From positions 1,922,001 through 1,986,000 of the forward strand of contig NZ_JBDOQT010000001.1 in assembly GCF_039839785.1 (NCBI RefSeq): DNA of 64,000 nucleotides. Reading direction: 5' to 3'. The position numbers and the translations under genes were made by a program. Below are positions 28,713 through 37,371 of the stretch, piece after piece; the stretch's first letter is position 1; each line of letters begins with the position of its first letter. This stretch comes from Pelagibius sp. CAU 1746. GTDB lineage: Bacteria > Pseudomonadota > Alphaproteobacteria > Kiloniellales > Kiloniellaceae. A model generated the notes under the pieces. That model was not told the DNA's origin. It did no database searches and was given only the letters and a program-made list of their open reading frames with translations.

Positions 28713-28799
28713 GCCTGCGCAGCCTGCGGCGCGGCGGCTTGAACGCGCGACGGGGCGGCGATACTGTCAGCGCCTTCCTGACCGCGAGCGGGCCGCCCC

Positions 28800-29708
28800 A
28801 TGATTACCGTCTTCGGATCGCTGAACGCCGATCTCGTCTGCCAGGTGGCGCAACTGCCCGGGCCCGGCGAAACCGTGATCGGGCCGGACTATACGGTGGT
28901 GCCGGGCGGCAAGGGCGCCAACCAGGCCCTGGCCGCCGCGCGCGCCGGGGCGGCGGTCCGCATGGTCGGTTCGGTGGGCCGCGACGCCTTCGCCGAGACC
29001 GCCCTGCGGAGCCTGCGCGAGGAGGGCGTCGACCTCGCCGCCATCGCCGAGCGCGAGGGGCGCACCGCCTGCGCCTTCATCGGCGTCGATCCGGCGGGGC
29101 AGAACCTCATCATCGTCGCCAGCGGCGCCAACCTGGAGACCCGGGCCGCGCAGCTTCGCCGGGCCGGCCTGGAGGCGGGCGATGTGCTGCTGCTGCAGAT
29201 GGAGGTTCCGCACCTGGAGAACTGGGAGGCGGTGGCCTTCGCCAAGCAGGCGGGGGCGCAGGTGGTGCTGAACCTGGCGCCTGCCGGGCCAGTGCCGGCG
29301 GAGGTGCTGCGCCAGGTCGACGTCCTCATCGTCAACGAAACCGAGGCCGCGCAACTCGCGGGCCAACTCGGCCTCGCCGAGCGCGATCCGCAGGACGTCG
29401 GAGCGCGCCTCGCCGCCGACTTCGTCAGCCATTGCATCGTCACCCTGGGGCGCGCGGGCGTGGCCTCTTATGGCGCGGCGGGATCGCGGCGCCTGCCGGC
29501 GCTGGCGGTGGAGGTGGTGGACACCACCGCGGCGGGGGATGCCTTCGTCGGCGGCTTCGCGGCGGCGCTGGAGGCGGGCCGGGCGATGGAAGACTGTCTG
29601 GCCCAGGGCATCGTTACCGGCGGACTTGCCTGCCGGCATCTGGGCGCCCAGTCCAGCCTGCCGGCGCAGCGCGAGATCGCGGAGGCGCTGGCCAGTTACC
29701 CCGCCTAG
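28800..29708 (+). CDS. rbsK: Ribokinase-like PfkB sugar kinase
   Basis: A 302-residue kinase. Substrate-binding PGGKGANQALAAARAG is at about residue 38, the signature for ribokinase itself, and DTTAAGDAFVGGFAAAL at about 242 holds the anion hole and catalytic Asp. GAQSSLPAQREI at the end matches the ribokinase C-terminus that forms the cation site. It phosphorylates ribose (or a close sugar) with ATP. No ribose transporter is adjacent, but ribose 1-phosphate released by the nucleoside operon at 36-45 kb is a related carbon flow. Confidence 0.85.
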   Translation: MITVFGSLNADLVCQVAQLPGPGETVIGPDYTVVPGGKGANQALAAARAGAAVRMVGSVGRDAFAETALRSLREEGVDLAAIAEREGRTACAFIGVDPAGQNLIIVASGANLETRAAQLRRAGLEAGDVLLLQMEVPHLENWEAVAFAKQAGAQVVLNLAPAGPVPAEVLRQVDVLIVNETEAAQLAGQLGLAERDPQDVGARLAADFVSHCIVTLGRAGVASYGAAGSRRLPALAVEVVDTTAAGDAFVGGFAAALEAGRAMEDCLAQGIVTGGLACRHLGAQSSLPAQREIAEALASYPA

Positions 29709-29717
29709 CCGGCCGTT

Positions 29718-30173
29718 TCAGCTTTCCGGCAGAACCTTGGTCATGCAGCAGAGCGCCGGCGATGAGCGTTCCGCGTCGCTCAGGAAGCCGCACTTCTCAT
29801 AGCAGCGGATGGCGCGCGCATTGTCAGGGTGCGGGTCGACGAGGATGGTTGCGGGAGCTTCGGCGGCGGCGATCAGATCAATGAAGGCCTCGAGGCAGGC
29901 GCAGCCTATTCCGTGCGAGAGGCTCTCCGGGCCGGCGAGGAACTGGTCGCAGCCGATCTCGCCCGCGCCATTGCGGTAGTACTGGAAGTAGCCGATTGCC
30001 ACCCCCTCCCGCTCGGCGATGAAGCGCCTGGTGCCGTCCCGGGCGCCGTAGTGTGCGCAGACCTTTTCCAAGGTGTCGTCGCCGTCGTCCCACCACTCCT
30101 TCACGTGGGGCCGTTGCAGCCAGTCCAGCAGCATCGGCAGGTCTGCATCGGCGAGGGGACGAAAGCGGATCAC
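29718..30173 (-). CDS. GNAT acetyltransferase (AAC(6')-like)
   Basis: A 151-residue GNAT protein of the Acetyltransf_8 type. The opening MIRFRPLADADLPMLLDWLQRPHVKEWW matches aminoglycoside 6'-N-acetyltransferases and siderophore acyl-transferases. The acetyl-CoA loop is weak (LSHGIGCACLEAFI, in place of Q/R-x-x-G-x-G/A), and PDNARAIRCYEKCGF is the conserved C-terminal block. A true aminoglycoside substrate is uncertain. Its ATG overlaps the stop of the DUF2161 gene by four bases, so the two are coupled. Confidence 0.8.
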   Translation of the reverse strand: MIRFRPLADADLPMLLDWLQRPHVKEWWDDGDDTLEKVCAHYGARDGTRRFIAEREGVAIGYFQYYRNGAGEIGCDQFLAGPESLSHGIGCACLEAFIDLIAAAEAPATILVDPHPDNARAIRCYEKCGFLSDAERSSPALCCMTKVLPES

Positions 30174-30895
30174 CCGCCGCGGCCCCTGCGCTTGCCGGGC
30201 TTGCCGTTCAGCTCGTCGATCACGTCGGCATAGAGCGTGAGGGCTTCCCGCCCTTTGGGCGAGAGCGCGTAGATGCCGCGCTCGACCCGCCGGAACCAGC
30301 CGTAGACGTCGCGCTGCAGGATCGTGCCCGCCGTTTTCACGCCGGCACCCTGCACCACCTCGGCGGCCTTGGTCGGTCCCTGCGCGTCCAGCAGGACGGC
30401 GCAGCGCAAGGCGTTCTGGCGGTAGGCGGTGACAATGGGGCGGCGGGTCTGGCCGCCGGTGTTGGGGTCGCCGACCCGCTGCGCGAACTCCTTCAGCAGC
30501 AGAGCCTGGCGCTTGCGGTTGAGGCGCGGCTGGTAGGGCAGGGGGTCGAGCAAAGGCTCCACCAGGTTCTTCGACGGGTGGACCATGAGCAGGCCGAGGC
30601 CGAGGCGGCGGCAGAGCTTCAGCACGCTCTTGCGGTCGCGCCGCCAGGTCAGCGCCCTGGCCGGGGCGCCGAAGGCGAGGTAGACCTGCTCGCTCAGGCT
30701 CAGGCGGTCGACGCCCTGCAGCAGCAGGGCCAGATTGAAGGCCTTCTTCAGCTCGACGATGACCGGCGGCTCCTCGCCGCGCCGGGCGACCAGGTCGCAG
30801 CCCCGCACCTCCGCCTTCACGGCGTAGCCCTGGCCTTCCAGGAAGGCCTTCACCGGTTCGTAGAGATCTTCTTCGCGGGCGATGGTCACGCCCAC
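30170..30895 (-). CDS. DUF2161-family protein, PD-(D/E)xK nuclease-like
   Basis: A 241-residue protein. The N-terminal segment has VKAFLEGQGYAVKAEVRGCDLVARR, then PVIVELKKAFNLALLLQGVDR: an Asp followed by E-x-K, the core of the PD-(D/E)xK restriction-nuclease fold. The remainder includes RKSVLKLCRRLGLGLL and a C-terminal winged-helix-like region (AGTILQRDVYGWFRRVERGIY). The basic tail ends in Gly/Arg repeats. It is usually annotated as a phosphodiesterase-like protein of unknown role. First gene of a two-gene unit with the GNAT enzyme. Confidence 0.75.
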   Translation of the reverse strand: MGVTIAREEDLYEPVKAFLEGQGYAVKAEVRGCDLVARRGEEPPVIVELKKAFNLALLLQGVDRLSLSEQVYLAFGAPARALTWRRDRKSVLKLCRRLGLGLLMVHPSKNLVEPLLDPLPYQPRLNRKRQALLLKEFAQRVGDPNTGGQTRRPIVTAYRQNALRCAVLLDAQGPTKAAEVVQGAGVKTAGTILQRDVYGWFRRVERGIYALSPKGREALTLYADVIDELNGKPGKRRGRGG

Positions 30896-30951
30896 GAGTT
30901 TAGCCTTCCGCCCGGAGTCGCGGCTAGAAGCCCCGCACCGGGAACCCCGTA

Positions 30952-31509
30952 CTAGGAACCCTGTGCCAGGGTGGTGGTGGGCGCCATCACCCGGCGGTTC
31001 CAGGGCATGAAGGCCAGCAGGCTTGCCATGGCGCAGGTGCCGGAGACGCCCGCGAAGGTCAGGCCGGCGCCGACGAAGCCGGACAGCGCGAAAAACCAGG
31101 GCGAGACGGTGAAGCCCAGGATCACGCCGATCAGCACCATCATGCCGGCGGTGATCTGCACCTGGCGCTGGATGGAGATCGGCGCCTTCCGGTTGATCAC
31201 CGTCTGAAGACCGGCCTTTTTCCAGCCTGCCAGGCCCTGCTCCAGCATGTAGACCTCGGCGAAGCCGCTGGCCAGGATGCGCGGCGCGGCCTCGGCCGTG
31301 CGCGTTCCGCTGGCGCAGTGGAAGATGGCGGCCTTCTGGCGGTCCTGCGGGAAGTCGCTGGGGCTGAACCCCGACAGCGGCACATGGTGCGCCCCGGGCA
31401 CGTGCTCGCGGGCGAATTCGTCGCTCTCGCGGATATCCACCAGGATCGCCGCGCCGCTGTCGATCAGGGACTTGGCCTTGTGCGCATCGATCTTATTGAG
31501 CGTGGACAT
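30952..31509 (-). CDS. Rhodanese with C-terminal DUF2892 membrane domain
   Basis: A 185-residue protein. The rhodanese domain occupies residues 8-105; its active loop is FHCASGTRT (Cys about residue 65). QRQVQITAGMMVLIGVILG and the following hydrophobic span form the two-helix DUF2892 (YgaP-like) anchor, so the catalytic domain faces the cytoplasm at the membrane. It moves sulfane sulfur, probably from persulfides. It lies 58 bases downstream of a SqrR/BigR-like repressor, which fits sulfide/persulfide control. Confidence 0.88.
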   Translation of the reverse strand: MSTLNKIDAHKAKSLIDSGAAILVDIRESDEFAREHVPGAHHVPLSGFSPSDFPQDRQKAAIFHCASGTRTAEAAPRILASGFAEVYMLEQGLAGWKKAGLQTVINRKAPISIQRQVQITAGMMVLIGVILGFTVSPWFFALSGFVGAGLTFAGVSGTCAMASLLAFMPWNRRVMAPTTTLAQGS

Positions 31510-31567
31510 TTTCTAGATACTCCTCGTCGTCAGGCGTGTTCGGGGTGCCGGGCAGCGGCGGGCTGGG

Positions 31568-31885
31568 TCAGGTTTCGACCGTCTGCCGCGCCGGCACGCA
31601 GTACAGTTCGTAAAGCAGCATGATGACGGCGCGGGCCTCGCGGCCGGTCAGGCTGTAATGCATCGTGCGGCCGTCGCGCCGGGCGTTGACCAGCCCGTCG
31701 CGCCGCAGCAGGGCGAGCTGCTGGGAAACCGCGGCCTGACGCAGGCCCAGGGTCTCCGCCAGTTCGCCCACTGTCTTCTCGCCGTCGGCGAGCTGGCACA
31801 GCAGCAGCAGGCGGTTCTCGCTGGACAGCGCCTTCATCAGGTCGGCGGCCGCCGTGGCCGAGCTTTGCATGTCTCGCAAGTTCAT
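31568..31885 (-). CDS. ArsR-family repressor, SqrR/BigR-like persulfide sensor
   Basis: A 105-residue winged-helix regulator. LGLRQAAVSQQLALLRRDGLV is the recognition region, followed by the wing RRDGRTMHYSL. Two Cys residues, in LLLLCQLADGE (about residue 30) and LLYELYCVP (about 96), sit at the positions that form a polysulfide link in SqrR and BigR. No metal-site Cys pair of the ArsR type is present. Start 31885 is favoured over the upstream ATG at 31921 because a palindromic operator lies between them and GAAG precedes the ATG. Controls itself and the rhodanese (inference). Confidence 0.82.
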   Translation of the reverse strand: MNLRDMQSSATAAADLMKALSSENRLLLLCQLADGEKTVGELAETLGLRQAAVSQQLALLRRDGLVNARRDGRTMHYSLTGREARAVIMLLYELYCVPARQTVET

Positions 31886-31888
31886 ATC

Positions 31889-31902
31889 TTCATATATATG
31901 AA
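31889..31902. promoter_or_regulatory. Operator palindrome of the SqrR/BigR-like regulator
   Basis: TTCATATATATGAA is a perfect 14-base palindrome starting three bases upstream of the regulator's start codon, in an AT-rich stretch. Similar AT-rich palindromes are bound by BigR. Confidence 0.7.
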
Positions 31903-31974
31903 TATATTTTCTAGACGTCAAGGAGGAGCGTCGGGCGGGCCCTTTGCGGGCTGTGATTTCAAGGACTTGCCACC

Positions 31975-32007
31975 GAAAAAAGAAAGGGGCCGGTCGAAAC
32001 CGGCCCC
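31975..32007 (-). terminator. Rho-independent terminator of groES-groEL
   Basis: GGGGCCGGT (31986-31994) pairs with ACCGGCCCC (31999-32007) around the stable tetraloop region CGAA. On the minus strand it is followed by CTTTCTTTTTT. It lies 35 bases past the groEL stop. Confidence 0.9.
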
Positions 32008-32042
32008 GAAAGTCGCATCTGAGTTTACGGAGTTGGGCAGGA

Positions 32043-33695
<1,653 letters not shown>

Positions 33696-33709
33696 CTAAG
33701 AACTGCGCT

Positions 33710-34024
33710 TTAGGCGGCCTTCTTGGAGGCCTTGGTGGCCTCGATCACGCCCATGATGTCGGACTCCTTCATGATCAGGAGGTCTTCGCCATCGATCTTC
33801 ACCTCGGTGCCCGACCACTTGCCGAACAGCACGGTGTCGCCGGCCTTCACGTCGAGGGCGACCAGTTCGCCCTTCTCGTTGCGGGCGCCCGGGCCGACGG
33901 CGACCACTTTGCCCTGGCTGGGCTTTTCCTTGGCGGTGTCGGGAATGATGATGCCGCCGGCGGTCTTGGTGTCTTCCTCGACGCGGCGAATGACGACGCG
34001 GTCATGCAAAGGTCTGAATTTCAT
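33710..34024 (-). CDS. groES: 10 kDa co-chaperonin GroES
   Basis: A 104-residue co-chaperonin. [14 protein letters not shown] is the standard start and the mobile loop is [19 protein letters not shown] with the hydrophobic GGIII that docks to GroEL. The C-terminal strand includes [16 protein letters not shown]. It lies 26 bases upstream of groEL. Transcription starts under a promoter overlapped by a CIRCE element, so HrcA repression is expected. Confidence 0.97.
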   Translation of the reverse strand: MKFRPLHDRVVIRRVEEDTKTAGGIIIPDTAKEKPSQGKVVAVGPGARNEKGELVALDVKAGDTVLFGKWSGTEVKIDGEDLLIMKESDIMGVIEATKASKKAA

Positions 34025-34058
34025 AGGTTTTCCCCTTGTGAATCGCTGCCTGTACCAG

Positions 34059-34085
34059 CTAGCACTCTCCACAATAGAGTGCTAA
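34059..34085. promoter_or_regulatory. CIRCE element (HrcA operator) of groES-groEL
   Basis: CTAGCACTC (34059-34067), nine bases, then GAGTGCTAA (34077-34085). This matches the CIRCE consensus TTAGCACTC-N9-GAGTGCTAA with one mismatch. It lies just downstream of the candidate promoter and 34 bases before the groES start. Confidence 0.95.
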
Positions 34086-34094
34086 ATCGGCCTC

Positions 34095-34123
34095 GATTTA
34101 GGCAGATTCCCGGAGGCTTTCAA
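34095..34123 (-). promoter_or_regulatory. Candidate heat-shock/housekeeping promoter of groES-groEL
   Basis: On the minus strand CTTGAAA (34118-34124) is followed after 17 bases by TAAATC (34095-34100). The -35 matches the CTTGAAA start of alphaproteobacterial RpoH promoters. CIRCE follows immediately. Confidence 0.6.
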
Positions 34124-34228
34124 GCCTTTTCGCGTGGAAATTTTACATGGAGCGGCGTGCGGCGGCGCTGGACCAGGAAATGCTGAAAAATCAACAGGTA
34201 AGTGAGGTCGTCTATAAAGGCGAGCGGC

Positions 34229-35140
34229 TCAGGCCGGGATGATGGCGCCCTTGGTGGCGATGACCCGGGCGGCCAGGCGGTGACCGGCGGCCGCGGCCTC
34301 CTCGGGCCCGGCGCCGGCCAAGCGCGCGGCCAGATAGGCGCCGTTGAAGGAGTCGCCGGCCGCGGTGGTGTCCAGCGGCTTTTCGACCTTCTCGCCCGTG
34401 ACGCGGGCGATGCCGCGCCGCCGCCCGATGACGCAGGGCTCGGCCCCGCATTTCACCACGACTTCCTCGACTCCCAGGCCGAACAGGCGCTCGACCGTGG
34501 CCTCCGGGCCGGTGTCGCCGAACAGGGCGGCGTCGTCCTCGAAGGTCGGCAGCGCGATGTCGGCCAGGGACAACACCTTGGTGGCGGCTTCGCGGGCCTC
34601 CTCGGGGCTCTCCCAGAGGCGCGGGCGGTAGTTGGTGTCGAAGGCGATGCGGCAACCGCCCTGCTTCAGGGTTTCCAGCAGGCCGAAGAGACGCCCGCGG
34701 CTCTCGGCATCGAGGATGCCGAGCGTGATGCCGGAGAGATAGACCAAGTCGAAGCCGGCGAGGGCGCCCTTCAGGGCTTCGGCCTGCTCGGGGCGGCAGA
34801 GCTCGCGGGCGGCGGCGGCGTTGCGCCAGTAGTGGAAGCTGCGCTCGCCGTTTTCGTCGGTGCGGATGATGTAGAGGCCGGGCAGGCGGCCGGGCAGGCG
34901 GCGCACCTGGTCGGTCTTCAAGCCCTCGCCCTGCCAGGCGGCCAGCATCTCGTCGCTGAAGGGATCGTCGCCCAGGGCGGTGACATAGTGCACCTCGGCA
35001 TCGCAGTCGCCGAGGGAGCGGGCGAGATAGACCGCCGTGTTCAGGGTGTCGCCGCCGAAGGTGAGGTGCATGGCGCCGTCACCTCCGGCGGTTTCCGAGA
35101 GCTCGATCATGCATTCGCCGATGCTTGCGATGCGCAGCAT
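34229..35140 (-). CDS. kdgK: PfkB-family sugar kinase, probable 2-keto-3-deoxygluconate kinase
   Basis: A 303-residue PfkB kinase. The opening IASIGECMIELSE and FGGDTLNTAVYLARSLG (about residue 28) are typical of KDG kinases; DTNYRPRLW at about 165 is the KDG-specific block, and LDTTAAGDSFNGAYLAARLAG at about 252 contains the catalytic Asp. It phosphorylates 2-keto-3-deoxygluconate to KDPG, feeding Entner-Doudoroff. No uronate genes are near, so assignment rests on motifs alone. Confidence 0.85.
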   Translation of the reverse strand: MLRIASIGECMIELSETAGGDGAMHLTFGGDTLNTAVYLARSLGDCDAEVHYVTALGDDPFSDEMLAAWQGEGLKTDQVRRLPGRLPGLYIIRTDENGERSFHYWRNAAAARELCRPEQAEALKGALAGFDLVYLSGITLGILDAESRGRLFGLLETLKQGGCRIAFDTNYRPRLWESPEEAREAATKVLSLADIALPTFEDDAALFGDTGPEATVERLFGLGVEEVVVKCGAEPCVIGRRRGIARVTGEKVEKPLDTTAAGDSFNGAYLAARLAGAGPEEAAAAGHRLAARVIATKGAIIPA

Positions 35141-35271
35141 ACCCCGCCCCGTTTGCCTGCTTGTCGCCCGTTGGTCTGCGGCGCGCCTTGCGGCGCGCTG
35201 CGTCACAGCCAATAGCGGCTGTGCGCCGTCGCCGCAAGTCCTGGGGGTGCGGGGACGGCCGACGGCGGACG

Positions 35272-35565
35272 TCAGGCGGCGTCGTTCTCCACCCTGGGCG
35301 GGGCCAGGCGGCTGCGGCCCAGGGCGACGGCCTGCAGCAGGTCCTGCAGGCCGAGGCCGTCGCGCCGCAGGACGGCATGGATCAGGGGATCGCGCAGGAG
35401 GTCCTCCACCGAGGGTTCGCCGACGATCCAGTCGGCGGTTTCCCCCTGGGGCTTGCGTCCGGGCGGTTCCGCACCGGGCCGCTCTCGCCGGGCAGGCTCC
35501 CGCTGGGCCACGGAGACGGCGGGCCGCCGGGCGGCGGTTTTCCGGACCGCATGCTGTTCGATCAT
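35272..35565 (-). CDS. Small protein of unknown function
   Basis: A 97-residue protein. Residues 1-42 are low-complexity Arg/Pro/Gln/Ala. Residues 45-90 look like a real helical domain: DWIVGEPSVEDLLRDPLIHAVL, RRDGLGLQDLLQAVALGRSRL. AAAGGC lies 8 bases upstream of the ATG, a usable binding site. I do not recognise the family. The conserved-looking helical half with an opening 'EPSVEDLLRDPL' suggests a genuine small regulator or adaptor rather than a shadow frame, but confidence is moderate. Confidence 0.55.
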   Translation of the reverse strand: MIEQHAVRKTAARRPAVSVAQREPARRERPGAEPPGRKPQGETADWIVGEPSVEDLLRDPLIHAVLRRDGLGLQDLLQAVALGRSRLAPPRVENDAA

Positions 35566-36292
35566 GAATTCTGCCTTTCAGATTGCGTTGCGTCCCCTTG
35601 CGGGACGCGGTTGCCGATCGAAACTTCCCCTCACGCAACGCCACTTTGGCCTTTGCCCTATATTGGCCCGCAGGCATGAGAATGATCTGACCTATTTGTG
35701 ACAATCAGGTCTCAATCGGCCGGCTGGGACTGCCGATGAGCCGGGCTTGCGGGCCAGCCGGAAGCTCGACGCTCCGCCGCCGGTTTTCGCAGGGGCGGGC
35801 CCGGGGGTGACACGATTGTCATTCCGCGGACAAATCTCCGTAACCTCGGCTCTCTATCCTGCGCGGTGCCGCGGGCGCGCCTTTGACCTTCCGGCCGGTT
35901 TCGCGAAATGGCCGGTCTCCTATGGAAGGGTCGCGGCCGGCGGCGCTGTGAGGTGTTCGGGGAACCGGCCTGCACCCCCTAAGGCCGGTAGCCGGCCGGG
36001 TGTCCGCGCCCCGCGGCAGGGATCGCAGCTTCGGGTGCGAATTCCGGCCTTGCAGCGGTTCGAGAGCCCCAGCTCACTCAGGGCCGGGCCCCAGGCGGCC
36101 CGGTCTTTTTTCGCGCTTTCCCTCATTCCCGCTTTCGCCGCCGGTTGAAGCGCAAGGAGGCCACTTTGAACTGGCGCTTCCGGGCGTTCGTGGTAGCGTA
36201 GCTTCTTGTGCGCGGCGGTTGCGGGCCACCTTCCGGCTGCACGCGGCGCTGCGATATGAAGCGAACAACAAGAACTCAGGCGAGGCATCTTC
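35566..36292. other. 727-base intergenic region before the nucleoside operon
   Basis: No convincing gene. Open frames here have low-complexity translations and no binding sites. Bases 35820-36060 contain many GC-rich stems that could form a structured transcript. A short hairpin with a T tract ends at 36111 and the operon promoter probably lies between 36112 and 36285. No known riboswitch, tRNA or SRP/6S RNA signature was recognised. Confidence 0.4.
36081..36111 (+). terminator. Hairpin with T tract upstream of the nucleoside operon
   Basis: GGGCCG (36081-36086) pairs with CGGCCC (36096-36101), followed by GGTC and a T6 run. It looks like an intrinsic terminator on the plus strand, but there is no plus-strand gene directly upstream, so it may end an unannotated transcript or act as an attenuator. 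Confidence 0.5.
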
Positions 36293-37303
36293 ATGTTACG
36301 CAAAGTCACCGCCGCTGCGGCGGCCCTGGTCGTTTCCACGTCACTGGCTTCCTTGTCCACAGCCGCCGCGGCCGAATTCAGCCCGGCCGTGGTTTTCGAC
36401 ATGGGCGGCAAGTTCGACAAATCCTTCAACGAGGGCGTCTACAACGGTGTCGAACGCTTCAAGAAGGAATCCGGTCTCGAATACCGCGAATTCGAGGTCA
36501 CCAACGAAACTCAGCGCGAGCAGGCGCTGCGGCGCATGGCCCAGCGCGGCGCCAATCCGGTGGTCGGCGTCGGTTTCGCGCAGGCCCCGGCGTTGGAGAA
36601 GGTGGCCAAGGAGTTTCCGGATACCCATTTCGCCATCATCGACGCCGTGGTGGATCTGCCGAACGTGCGCTCCATCGTGTTCAAGGAGCATGAAGGTTCC
36701 TTCCTGGTGGGCATGATCGCGGCGCTGAAGTCCCAGACCGGCAAGGTCGGCTTTGTCGGCGGCATGGACATCCCGCTGATCCGCAAGTTCGCCTGCGGCT
36801 ATGAGCAGGGCGCCAAGTTCGTCAGCAAGGACACCGAAGTGGTGCAGAACATGACCGGCACCACGCCGGCGGCCTGGAACGATCCGACCCGGGGCTCGGA
36901 GCTGGCCAAGAGCCAGTTCGACCGGGGCGTCGACGTGGTTTATGCCGCCGCCGGCGGCACCGGGGTCGGCGTCTACCAGACGGCCGAAGACAGCGGCAAG
37001 CTGGCCATAGGGGTCGACTCCAACCAGAACTACCTGCACCCCGGCACCATGCTGACCTCCATGCTGAAGCGCGTCGACGTGGCCGCCTATACCGCCTTCA
37101 AGGACGCCCATGACGACAAGTGGACTTCCGGCATCCAGGTGCTGGGTCTGGCCGAGGACGGTGTCGGTTGGGCGCTGGACGAGTACAACAAGGATCTCAT
37201 CACCGACGAGATGAAGGCCAAGGTCGAGGCTGCGTCCGCCGATATCGTCGCCGGCAAGCTGCAGGTCCACGACTACATGGCCAGCGACAGCTGCAGCTAC
37301 TAG
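36293..37303 (+). CDS. BMP-family nucleoside ABC transporter, substrate-binding protein
   Basis: A 336-residue periplasmic protein. The signal peptide (KVTAAAAALVVSTSLASLS) is cleaved after AAAA-E. The mature protein has the BMP/PnrA fold: VVFDMGGKFDKSFNEGVYNG (a nucleoside-contacting block with the Asp and Phe), VGFVGGMDIPLIRKFACGYEQGA, and YAAAGGTGVGVYQ. There is no lipobox, so it is soluble, not a lipoprotein like Treponema PnrA. It captures purine/pyrimidine nucleosides for the transporter encoded by the following three genes, after an intercistronic hairpin. Confidence 0.9.
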   Translation: MLRKVTAAAAALVVSTSLASLSTAAAAEFSPAVVFDMGGKFDKSFNEGVYNGVERFKKESGLEYREFEVTNETQREQALRRMAQRGANPVVGVGFAQAPALEKVAKEFPDTHFAIIDAVVDLPNVRSIVFKEHEGSFLVGMIAALKSQTGKVGFVGGMDIPLIRKFACGYEQGAKFVSKDTEVVQNMTGTTPAAWNDPTRGSELAKSQFDRGVDVVYAAAGGTGVGVYQTAEDSGKLAIGVDSNQNYLHPGTMLTSMLKRVDVAAYTAFKDAHDDKWTSGIQVLGLAEDGVGWALDEYNKDLITDEMKAKVEAASADIVAGKLQVHDYMASDSCSY

Positions 37304-37316
37304 TTTCCGGCCGGTA

Positions 37317-37348
37317 GGCCCCGTCCGGTCCTGCGCCGGACCGGGGCC
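37317..37348 (+). other. Intercistronic stem-loop
   Basis: GGCCCCGTCCGG (37317-37328) pairs with CCGGACCGGGGCC (37336-37348) with one bulged base. There is no T tract. Such stems between a binding-protein gene and its ABC genes usually stabilise the upstream mRNA or reduce downstream expression. Confidence 0.6.
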
Positions 37349-37371
37349 TCCGGGCGGCTGCAGGGGGTCTC

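Noticed and set aside
29718..30173. Annotation as an aminoglycoside resistance gene.
   Set aside because: The GNAT fold type agrees with AAC(6') enzymes, but the acetyl-CoA loop is degenerate and there is no mobile context; resistance cannot be claimed from sequence.
36000..36080. tRNA- or tmRNA-like bases (GGTTCGAGAGCC) in the gap before the nucleoside operon.
   Set aside because: The T-arm pattern is not followed by a matching acceptor stem or CCA, and no D- or anticodon arm can be placed.
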